Source: Branchinecta lynchi
Lineage: Eukaryota; Arthropoda; Branchiopoda; Anostraca; Branchinectidae
Direction: 5' to 3'
DNA: 64,000 nt
Assembly (NCBI GenBank): GCA_023053575.1
Contig: JAKZAP010000007.1
Span: forward strand, 20,423,464 to 20,487,463
The notes under the pieces were generated by a model, which did not search any database, was not told where the DNA came from, and saw only the letters and a list, made by a program, of their open reading frames with translations. A program made the position numbers and the translations under genes. Position 1 is the first letter of the stretch. Each line of letters begins with the position of its first letter. This document shows, piece after piece, positions 9,238 through 21,200 of this stretch.

Positions 9238-12200
9238 CTGCAAAATAAGAAACATGGCTGCAAGAAAAGAACCTGATTCCATATGCTGCGTACCGACAGG
9301 ACGAGTAGCCTATAGGCCTAAATCAGCTGCAAAACAAAAATTTATGTCATAGGTGCTTTAATAATTTGCACAAGTACTTCTTCTTATTGCTTATGAACAT
9401 TTTTGCAAACTTTGATAAGCACGACGGGCATGAACCATGCATGGTTCGGGGAATGAATTTTTAACCATTTATGTACTTTAAAGAGGGCCTCAAAAAATAT
9501 CGTTTCAACTCCTCCCTGTATATCCTGACAATGAAAGACCTTCACTTCCTACAGGTTGCTTCTCGCCTGTGGCGAACCCCCGTTCTCACCACCTGGATGC
9601 AATTTGGCGACACCGGAATTCCTTTTTTACTTCCATGGGCAAACTGAATCATTACTGAACAACGGGTGCTGATGGTGAGCAAATTCATTCTTCAAGCTGA
9701 CGATTGGAATAGGACTACACTTTAAAAAAAATCGTGCAGTATTTGCTACTGAGATTAATATTGTCTCCACTGAGATAAGATTATTTCTAATTCGGATTAA
9801 TCTTATCCGAGTAGAGATAAGACTAATCCCAGTAGAGATAAGAGTAATCCCAGTAGCAAATACTGCAGTCAACTTTAATCCTTTCTCGGAGAAACTTTTT
9901 ACAGTGTAATAAGCTCGGGTTTTGAAACGGACCCTAAAAAAACGCTAGTAAGATCCATATAAGGTTTGAAGCCAAGCTGACCATTCATTACGAAAGAAAT
10001 AGAAAACCGTGATTTTTCACGGGTTATCCGTTTTTTTCCTAAAAAAAACCGAAAATCACGGTTTTCTGTTTCTTTCATTTAGATCCCTTCCCACTACACA
10101 TTCCCAGACAACCTAATGTCTTTTTCGAAGGAGAACCTTATTTGTTTCTGAATCAAACAAAAGGAATTCTTCTTTTCTAATCGTTATAAAGTAAAGCTAT
10201 GGTTAACTTTTAAACCGGTCCAAAAATGTAATGCAGTTTTATTTCGAACCGGATTGTAGCTTATCCGGAAATCAGTATAAAAACAAGAGCTACGAGCTCA
10301 TATGGCACTTGTACGAGTAGGCTGTACAAGAAAGTAGATGAAAACGTCACAAAATACACCCGCCATCCAAAAAGGCGGTTCGGAAATAGAAATAGGATAT
10401 TTAGTTTCACTCATTTCTGAGCAGTTCCGGCATCGTCTCGATTGCAAATGCACATGACTGTTCAAACTTTCATCCCAATAAATCCATTTGTTTGATCCCT
10501 AGACGTGCTACACGATTTCCGGTACTCACTCTATTTCACCTACCGTGGCCGAATCTGGTTCGGAATAAAAAAAAATCGACCACCTAAAGCATCTTCGTTT
10601 ATACCATCTACCAAGTTTCACTCGAATCTGAGCATTTTTGGAAAGTTCCGGTACCCCCCCCCCTTCCCACCAACGTTGTTGGAGCCGGTTCGGGCCCAAT
10701 CTCTTAATTCCCTCATCAAGTTTCACTGAAATTGGAGCATAGCCTATCTGCAAGTTTCCAGTACCCCCCCCCCCTACCTTGGCCGAATCCGGCCCAGACG
10801 CCAAATAACAAATCTAGGCCGCATAAACTCGGCACTGTCGAATTGCATCTCATTCGGTCCATCCGTTTGGTTTTTGTGCATGTCTAAAGTCCCCCCACCC
10901 CCAATTCCCCTAATCGTGGTCGCATATGGTTCGAACGCATGTTTTACATGTCGAGGCCATCGATTCGTATCACCCATGAAGTTTCACTCGAATTAGACCA
11001 CTCGTTCGCAATTTATAGAAGTCCATATTTCTCTTCTCTTGCTCCCCCAAAAATGCTCGGATCTAGGAACGGAAGTTTCCGGGGGTATGTTGTGTCAGGT
11101 TTTTAAGTCAAGATAATTCGGGTCGCTAATATGTCTGCAAAGTTTCGTTGTCGTTTTACATCTGGAACTATTCTAACTCACGACTACCGGAATTCCAGGA
11201 AACCCCCTCCAACTCCCCCCACAGAGCCCCGAAACCATCTGGCTCCGTCAATTTCATCTAGGCCTAATGCTTGTTCCATCCATTAAGTTTCGTCCCAATC
11301 CCTCTACTTTTAGAGTTTCTTGAGTTTTCCACCCCCCCCCCCCCCATCCCCACAGGTATCGGACCCGACTCGGACGTGACACTGAACGTCCGAGGCGATA
11401 GCTCACCAGACAAGTTTCATTCAAATCCGATCACCCGTTCAAAATTTATGCACGCCACTAGATTCTGGACTCCCCATCCACCCACTCCCCCCACGATGGT
11501 CGGGTCGGGGAAACGGCTGTTCTCAAGTCAATCTGTTCGGATCCCTGACATACCTGCCAAGTTTCATCGCCCTAGGACATCAGGAAGTATGCCGAACTCG
11601 CGGGATCGCTAGAAAACCGGACCCCCACCCCAACTCCCCCACAGTGCCCTGATCCGGTCCGGTTATGTCAATGACGTGTCGAGGACCTGTGCTTGTTTTT
11701 CCCACCAAGTTTCATCCCGATCCCTCCACTTTAAGCGTTTCTCAAAATTTCCGGTTCCCTCCTCCAACTCCTCCCAGTGTCATCGGATCCGGTCCGGTTA
11801 TGTCAATGACGTGTCTAGGACCTGTGCTTGTTTTTCCCACCAAGTTTCATCCCGATCCCTCCACTTTAAGCGTTTCTCAAAATTTCCGGTTACCTCCTCC
11901 AACTCCCCCCAGTGTCATCGGATCCGGCCCGGATTTAAAGTGAGGTGTCTGAGACACAAGGTCATCCTAAATATCAATTTTCATCAAGATCCGATCACCC
12001 GTTCAAAAGTTATGCACGCCACTAGATTCCGGACTCCCCATCCACCGACTCCCCCCACGATGGTCGGGTCGGGGAAACGGCTGTTCTCAAGTCAATCTGT
12101 TCGGATCCTTGACATACCTGCCAAGTTTAATCGCCCTAGGACACCAGGAAGTATGCCGAACTCGCGGGATCGCTAGAAATCCGGACCCCCATCCCAACTC

Positions 12201-15200
12201 CCCCACAGTGCCCTGATCCGGTCCGGTTATGTCAATGACGTGTCTAGGACCTGTGCTTGTTTTTCCCACCAAGTTTCATCCCGATCCCTCCACTTTAAGC
12301 GTTTCTCAAAATTTCCCGTTCCCCACCCCAACTCCCCCACAGTGCCCTGATCCGGTCCGGTTATGTCAATGACGTTTCTAGGACCTGTGGTTGTTTTTCC
12401 CACCAAGTTTCATCCCGATCCCTCCACTTTAAGCGTTTCTCAAAATTTCCGGTTCCCTCCTCCAACTCCCCCCAGTGTCATCGGATCCGGCCCGGATTTA
12501 AAGTGAGGTGTCTGAGACACGAGGTCATCCTAAATATCAATTTTCATCAAGATCCGATCACCCGTTCGCAAGCTAAAAATACCTCAAATTTTGGCTTCAC
12601 CCTCCCTCCACTCCCCCCCCCCAGATAGTCGAATCGGGGAATTGATGATTTCCTATTTAAGCTGGTCGGGTCCCAGACATGCCTGTCAATTTCCATCGTC
12701 CCAGCACATCAGGAAGCACGGAACTCGCGGGATCACTACAAATTCGGACTCCCCCCCCCCCCCCCAACTCCCCCAAAGTGAGCGGATCCGTTCCGGTTAT
12801 ATCAGTCACGTATCTAGGACTTTTGCTTGTACTTTCCACCAAGTTTCATTCGGATCCCTCCACTCTAAGTGTTTTCCAAGATTTCCGGTTTCCCCCTCTA
12901 ACTCCCCCCAGTGTCACCGGATCCGGTCTGGATTTAAAATGGAGGGTCTGAGACACGAAGTCCTTCCATGTATTAAGTTTCATTAAGATCCGATCACCCG
13001 TTCGTAAGCTAAAAATATCTCATTTTTCCTATTTTTTCCGGATTCCCCCTCCCTCCACTCCCCTCCAGATGGTCGGATCGAGGAAGCTACAATTTCTAAT
13101 TTAATCTGGTCCAGTTCCTGATATGCTTGCCAAGTTTCATCGTCCTAGCTTATCTTGAAGTGCCCGAACTAGCAAAACCGGGACCGACAGACCGACAGAC
13201 CGACTGACGGACAGAAATAACAATCGCTATATGGCACTTGAGTAAGCTCAAGTGCCATAAAAAAAAAGACCGTACGAACCGGTTTCTTATGTGTGTCAAA
13301 CACCGAAACTGAAATATGCAAAAGCCGGTAAAATTCTTAAACGAAAATCCTAAAATGGGAAAGATATTATGCTAGGAAGGAACTTGGCCTAATTAGCAAA
13401 GGTGCTGGCAGATCATGATGTGGACTAATTACTGTGGAGTATACATACATACATAACTGGCAAGCGCAAGCTTGGCACTTTTATTCAAGTAACAAATAAA
13501 AACTTGTGAACTACTACCAAGTTGAATCTTGGTACTTCACTCATTCAATAACTATGGAGTCTAATTCGGCTTTTAATCGCTGATTGGGACAGATTAAAGG
13601 ATTGACTTCACGGAAAATGGGGGAAGAGCTATTACCAGCTGATATGAATTACTAATGCGAACACAATCGTATCTTTTTTCTGTAAAATCACCAGACGACG
13701 TTACTCACAAATAACCGAAAAAACTTTAACCCATTCAGTTAGTTCTTGTGGTGTTTGCTCATCATAGCGGCCACCAGAGGCGTTACTAGCCCAAATTTTT
13801 TGGGGGTGGGGGGCGAGGCATTTACCGACTGGCTGATAATTTCTACCGACTTTTTCTGCAGAACAAAACGACTGTTTTCAACAACAAAAATTACATTTTA
13901 GAAAAAAAATCGACTGATTTTCAGAAAAATTCACTGATTTTCAGAAAAATTCACTGATTTTCAGAAAAACCGACTATTTTGACGGGGGGCGTCCCCCTCT
14001 CCCTCCCACAGTCGTGACGCCCCTGGCGGCCACACTTTTTATTCTTGAACCCGTGGCGGATTTTTAAGCAGAAACGATAAAAAAAAAACTCAAAACGATT
14101 TATTAAAAAAAAGCCGGATGTTTTACCTGTTGCTGTTGTTTTCTTACTTACTTTTACGGATACTGAATGGACAATTTCGTGTAGGAATTAAAAATCTAGA
14201 AAAGCTCATGTGTTTGGGAGTGGCGTACGGACTAGGTTTGTCCTGGGTTTCGTATCTACAGCCTGAAGCGGGCCCTTGCCAAGACGAGCCGAAGGATATT
14301 CTGAATAAACTGCCCATTTAGAGCCATAAACTTTTATTATTTATCATTTTATGTTTATCGTTGTTTTTTTCCTTCGAAATAAACTAGAGGAGTTCGGGGA
14401 TATAGGTGTTAAACTGCACTGTAAAAAGTTTCTCCGAGTAAGGATTAAAGTTAACTGCAGTATTTGCAACTTGGATTAACTTCATCTCTACTTGGAGAAG
14501 ATTAATCCGAATTAGAGACAACCTTAGCCCCGTAACTGCATTCATTAATTCTTAAACCCGGAAACCCCAATTTCATATGCTACGTTCAGAAGTGCTCACT
14601 AGTCTTTCCACTTACCAGGATTCTCTAGTTTCCATGCGCATTATGCTATTTATGCGTAAAACCGGTTTTCTGAATCTTGCCAATTTTTGGTAGAAGTCAA
14701 TGGGTCTGGGAAAAGGCTTAAGACGGCCAAAACCGTGGAAAATATTGCTAAAAGCAGAGCTTAAGTTTACGGTGTTTAGATGGTGCTGAATACTGGAACC
14801 TAAACTGTAAATAGTGCAAGGTGTGCTTTAAGACTTACCGCAGAAAGGCTCCTCCTCCCTTGTTGCCAGATACATAATCCCTCTGCCTGGTGATTGGTTG
14901 GCATAATATCCCATGTTGCCACATTTGTCATCAGTGCAAGGGAAACATTCCCCGGCAAGGAACTTATCATAGTCGTCACAGGGGAAGGCTGGGAAAAGAC
15001 ATCCAGGGACTACGGAATCGGTGAAGAACTTGTAGGCTCGCCTATGGTTACAGAGGCTACGACCATCTCCTGGAGTAGAGGCTAAAAAAAAAAAAAAAAA
15101 AATCAGCAAAGCAACCTTGGCACTCGTCTCTGAAGCCGTCAGGGTGGGATAACCAGATTCTAGTTCAGAGCGGAGAAAACAAAACTAGGTAGTAGCGCCA

Positions 15201-18200
15201 AGACTTGACGCCTACACTCGAATAGCAGCAATAATAGCACCACTAGCGTTAGAGAACGTCCCTACTCAAACTCATTCAGTCGTTCACCAGCACTGGCTCT
15301 GGATAACTTCATATTTTAAACATAACAAAAAACCCGCAAGTTTGTCTGGCTTTAAATGCCGCAAGCGTAGTGTGCGGCTGTATGAGTATGGACCGTTTGT
15401 AAAGCAAGGAAAACATAGGTCTTTGCGCTGCTCCCTTTATTTTGCTCTGGTTCAGAGGGTCATAGCAGATATATTCTCATAACGTTTAACACAAGGATGC
15501 GCAAACATCTGTTATCTTTTTATCAAACCTCTGGCAGTTTAGTGAAAACAATTAACTCCGGTTCTCTTTCTTCTGGTTTTCTAAGTACTAATTTTGACCC
15601 ACCTCTTGGACAAGAAAATACCAAAATGATTAAAAACAGATAACACAGGTTATTCTGAAGTTACTATTTCTAACCGGATTAGCAAGTACAATTCAAACAT
15701 CCATCCCACCCCTGGTATAAAAATTCGCGAAGTTTAAATTTATATATATGTAAATATGTTCAGTTGATTAACACAGAGGATGATTTTTTTTTTTAGGAAT
15801 TTACTGTTTTCCTTTTGTTTAACTTTGCTTTTTCTTCGTGAAGTGACAGGTGATAAGTAAGTTCCTGTCCACACCTACAGATTCGTTTTTTGTAGCTACA
15901 GCCTGTCCCTTGCCAAGAAGGGTCAGAGGTATCGCTGGAGAAAAATCGAACTTGTGGAAAATATATATCACATATATGTTATTTTATACATTTTTTGTTC
16001 GGAAGTTCATATTTCCAACTTGAGCGGCTTTGAGCCTGAACAGGACACAATCCAAGAAGGGCCGAAATATAGCTCTAATAAAATTTCAGCTGACGTATCC
16101 GTTTTGCACTGCAAATATGATTCGCAGTCAGCTTGGGCTGAAGGAATACTTATCATCACAATTATCACCGTTTAACTAAAGTCTGCTAGAATATGTGCTT
16201 AATTATATTCTTTCATCACAAAAAAGTTGCGAACTTCCCCTGATGATGACAGTTTTGCACTACCATTCAGTTTAAAACTGAAAGCTTCTCCCTTCTGTGT
16301 CTGTTATCTCTGTGTGACGGATGGGGACAATGAAGCAAGGACGGACACAGAAAGACTATTCTACTGGGAGCGCTGAGCTGGTATAATTCCAACTTACGGG
16401 TGACGAGTGGGTGAAGTCTAGGCCTGTGTTTCAAACTGGCTTAGCGTGTCAGCCACAAGTCGAGGCCTTCCTGACCTGTTAGGCTCACAAGATTCACGAC
16501 TGCGATATGCACGACAGATCTCATTAAATTCTTGAGATAAACAGGGGTTTAGATGTAACGCGAAGGCACATGCAGTAACCAACACATGTGATTTTATGTT
16601 TTATATCTTTACTTGTCTGACATTTTGCGGTTATGACTCCTTCACTTGGTGACGTTATCAACTAGTTACTATTTCCAAACTTACCTGCAACTGCAACATG
16701 TTCTACAATTTATTTACCCAAAATTCAACTCCATTTATATGGTTTATCCCGGGAATGTTTTTTTTCTTTTACATATTCATTCAGACGAAGCTGACTGCAA
16801 ATCGGTTACGTCAGCAACATTTCATTACAGCGATATTTCGGCCTTTCTTGGCAAGGGTCCTCTCCAGGGTCAAGCTGGAAAATGAACTTGCGGGGTGTCG
16901 AGAGACAACTAAAGATTCTTCCTTAAACATGTGATTTTGTGAATTTCTTCCCGAAAATTGCTGGGAGTCTGGTGCTGCGATTTTATTTTGTACACAGCTG
17001 CATTTTTTTGCTGCTCGATTGGGTCGTTGAGAGGGTAGAGATTTTTCCGCATTTTGGTTTTGGAGTCATCTATCTCTTCTTTTCAGCTAAGATGAATACT
17101 TGTCATATGCGGAGATCTGAAATTCCGTACTTCGCTGATAAAAATTACTTCAAGCCAAGCAGACTGGGAATCACAATTTTCAGGATGAAATTAAAAAAAT
17201 CAGATATTTAATGAAGAATCTTTAGTTGTCTTTCCACAAGTTCATTCTCCAGCTTGAGCCGCTTGAGCCTGAAGAGGACCCTTGCCGAGAAGGACCGAAA
17301 TATCGCTCCAAGAAAAAGTAGCTGACGTATCCATTTTCAGTGTAAATAGTCCAACACGTTTTATTCTTCAAAATAGCTGGTGGCACATTTAAGGTCCGTG
17401 CACACTTACTCCGATTTTCGCAGTTGGATGCAGGTTTCCCGACAGTGATGCGAATTTCGCTACTGTATTCTCAAATAAAACAAATACATATCTTAAATTT
17501 AATCTTAGTAAGGTTCGTGAAAGCACATACTCGGCGCTGTATCCAGGTGTGCGTATACTTTTCTTTCATGGTTCAGGGGACACACGGACCTATCCATTAA
17601 AGCATTTTTGATCCAAGCCAGACGCAAGTTTTCTTTTTGCATCACTATACACACTGTTGCTAAGGTGAAATCGCAAATATTTCACGACAGAAATATTTTG
17701 AACCTCACAGTGTGCTACTTTCTATGAGTGCACCATGTACCCGTACGCGCAAAGATAGAAATATAGAGACAGTAGTTTCCGCAGCGAAAAGTGGATGATG
17801 ATGAAAATAATATGTTCAAAACACGTCAGTGATCTTCAGGAAGAACGAGAAAAGGTCTCACAAACGACTCAAACACAACAACTCAAATCCTGTGTCAGTC
17901 AATCATGGCGATCGCTGGGGACAGCTGTGGTGCCGCTTCCGGCTCTTTCGCTAGGTACTCGGCAATTTTGCATCGTCAAAGAGAGTTAGTCATCAAGAGT
18001 ATTCCACTGACCCAGAGAGAAACTGCGGTACCGGACGAAAACGGAAAATGGGACAACTGAATTGCGAGGCTTGCGAGGCATTGCAAGGCTTTTCGACTTT
18101 GACACCAAATTATCAGTGTTTGCTTCTGCTGAATTTTCCGATAAAAGGTCAATGCTTGAGCCTAAAGAGGACCCTTGACAAGAAGGGCTGAACTGTAGCT

Positions 18201-21200
18201 CTAATAAAAATTCATCTGACGTACCCGTTTAGCATTGTCAATTATTTGAAGTCGCCTTTAATATGCGTAGCCTACTTGTAGCATGTTTGTACATTAAGAT
18301 ATTTCCGAGCCAAAAAAATAGCTACTGTGAGGATTATTTACAATCAAATTCACTAGCTTTAAAACAAACTTCTTCTCTGTGTATTTAATTTCTAACAACC
18401 TTTGCCCCTGTTCCCTCCAGAAAGGAGAATCTCTTTGTCGCTCTGTCTTACTAATTCAATGGATATAGTTCGGAAGCTATTATATCTAAGAGACAGGACA
18501 AACTAAACTGGGATGAACTCTTTTAACAGGATAGATCAATCAATCAATCAATCAAGTTTAATCCGAATAACTAAAAGCTAGAAAAGGAATACAAATTTAC
18601 AAAATACACAGACACACAAGAAACAAATTAACTAATACACTTACAAGAAATTAATAAATGATGGAATGAAACTACGTAAAAATTGGGTAGAAGAATTAGC
18701 GGGATATGGGGAAAACTTATTGCCAGTATTCCTCTCGGACCGACGCACGGAAGACGGGAGATAGAAATACAGGGGAAATACTAGATCACACACTACTTAC
18801 AGAAAATAATATCCGTTACTGCTCCAAGGAACAGATTCGTGCAACCCTTTTGCATACGTCCACCGTTCGGGTAGAAGTCAATGTGACCCATTGGGGTCCA
18901 CGCTCCTAGACCACCCATGATCAAGCTTTCTCCGTTGCTGTGTATAACGTCTACAAACGTTCCGTCTGTCTTGTCGAGACGAGCTACGGCGTCCTGGTTC
19001 TCAAACATAGGTCCCGCCGGGTCAAGACCTGAAATAAAAACAAACCTTTTAGTCTATTTATTAATTTATTTAGCTTAGTCAACGGACAACAAGAATCATA
19101 TAACTTACATCAACAAAACGCTCGAAAAAAGACTAACTAACACTTCGACGGCGCTGGGTTATGGAAGCTAAAGAACACCTCGCACTACACTATAAAACGT
19201 TTCTCCCAGAAAGGATTAAAGTTAACTGCAGTCTTTGCTACTGGGATTAATCTTATATCTACTAGAATAAGATTAATCCGAATTTGAATCTTGTATTAGT
19301 CCCAGCAGCAAATACTGCAAGCTTTATTTTTACAGTGTACATAGTGTTTCTGCTAAGATATTATGTTCTGAGATAGTCGACTACTTTAAAACTTGGCTAA
19401 GCTTACAGAAAATCACACAAGGTTTCGGCTGTTGTTAGCCCCTTTCCATGTTCCTTGCCAAGGATGACAAACTTGGCAAGCGGTCTTCGAACCAATAAGC
19501 TTCTTGGAAACAACGATCGGCAGCGTGATACGTCACGCAAACAGATCAAAGGTGGACGGCTTGATCATCAATGTAGTGCTAATAGAGGAGAGAGGATACA
19601 CTTATGAAGTGTCGAATCTTGGAAACGAGAAGGCATGGGAATACTAAAGAAGCAGAGTGAATACGTTCGACGTGTCCTTTAAGCAACCAAACAAGCAAAC
19701 GGCGAACAAGACTTCTACCATAAACGCAGCTAATGCGCGGACCATGCACTGGCTCAGTCATCTGCCAAGAGGTATACTGTACATGATCAAGACCGAAACA
19801 CGCCAATGACCCGTGGAAGAACGAGAAAACTCAAACGAACCCCCAAAACTGACGCAAATTCTATACAAACCAATCAAAAACATTTGTAGTGGTGACGTTT
19901 CTGTATCTTTGCTAGGCACGCGGCGATTTTTCATCGGCACGGTTAGTCATCAAGAGTATTATACTCGCCTAACCCGGAGGATGACCTGGTAGCTAGAGAA
20001 TAACTCGTGGAAAGTGCAAACCTCCCTAAACACAGAGATAAATGGACAAGCAAACTCCGTCGAATTCTGTATACCAGGGTCAGACGGGGAAATTTTATTC
20101 CCGCACCAAGTACAAGTAGTAGCGTCCGCGCTAGGACGGTTTGGAGTGTACCAACAACCCTTCATCTGTCAACATATATCAACATTATTTTTAAAAATAC
20201 CCGCACACGTCTACTCAGTGACCCTCCTTTATGATTTTATTTGACGGTGCAAAAAGGATGAAGTCAGCTGCATTTTATTAGAGCTATATTTCGCAGAGCA
20301 ATAATGCAAAATAATCTCTGCCCTTTCGACGACCCGATATAACAGCAAAAACAGCAGCTGTCTCCAGAGCGAAATCACAGCACCAGCTTTAACTCCAATC
20401 AATGTTCAGAGAAGAAGTTCACAAAATCAGATATTTAAGGAAGAATCTTTAATTGTTTTTCCACAAGTTCATTTTCCAGCTTGAGCCTGAAGAGGACCCT
20501 TGCCAAGAAGGGCCGAAATCTAGCTCTAATAAAGTGTAGCTGACTTATCGGTTTTGCGAGGTCAAATATGATTCGCAATCAGCTTGGGCTAAAGAATATC
20601 TATCCTTTATGATTTTTTTGCTTTCTTTTCCCTGTTTTCTACGATTCTCTTTTTTTCCTTTGACGATTGTGTGAATTTACTTCCTTTTCCAACTGTCGTT
20701 GTAGGAAATCTTTTGACAATCTCATCAGAGACGAAGGATCGGCACGAAACTTGGTGGGAAGAACAAGCACAAGCCCTAGATACATAGTTGACAGGACCGG
20801 ACAGGATTCTTGCACTATGGGGGGAGTTGGAAGGGGTCCAAAATTCTGGTGACTTCCGAGTTAAGGTACTTCGAGATGTGTTAGAACGATTAGACTTGGC
20901 ATGAGTATCATGGACTCGTCCATATTTACTAAAAAACGTCCCAATCCGACCATCGTGGGGGATCGGAGGGAGGGGGAATCCTGATGTATGTATAACTTTC
21001 GAACGGGTGATCGGGTCTTTGTGAAATTTGATTTTTGGAAAGATTTCGGGTCTCCGAAGTCTCATTTCAAGTCCGAACCGGGTCCGGTGATTTTGGGGAG
21101 TTGGAGGCGGGAACCGCGGGAATCTTGTGATTCGCTCAAAATGGGGGGATCCGGATGAAACTTGGTGGGAAGAACAAGAACGAGCCCTAGATACATCGTT

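Noticed and set aside
10500..13000. Regularly spaced repeats that might suggest a CRISPR array or a proline/serine-rich repeat protein.
   Set aside because: Spacing and unit size are those of a tandem satellite (132/564 bp) with no constant-repeat and unique-spacer pattern, and open frames merely follow the DNA period.
14118..14321. Hydrophobic 67-codon frame as a small membrane protein.
   Set aside because: Its C-terminal third is family S sequence, and nothing supports transcription or conservation.
14894..15085. Plus-strand open frame of 63 codons opposite the lipase exon.
   Set aside because: Pure antisense shadow of the His366 exon.
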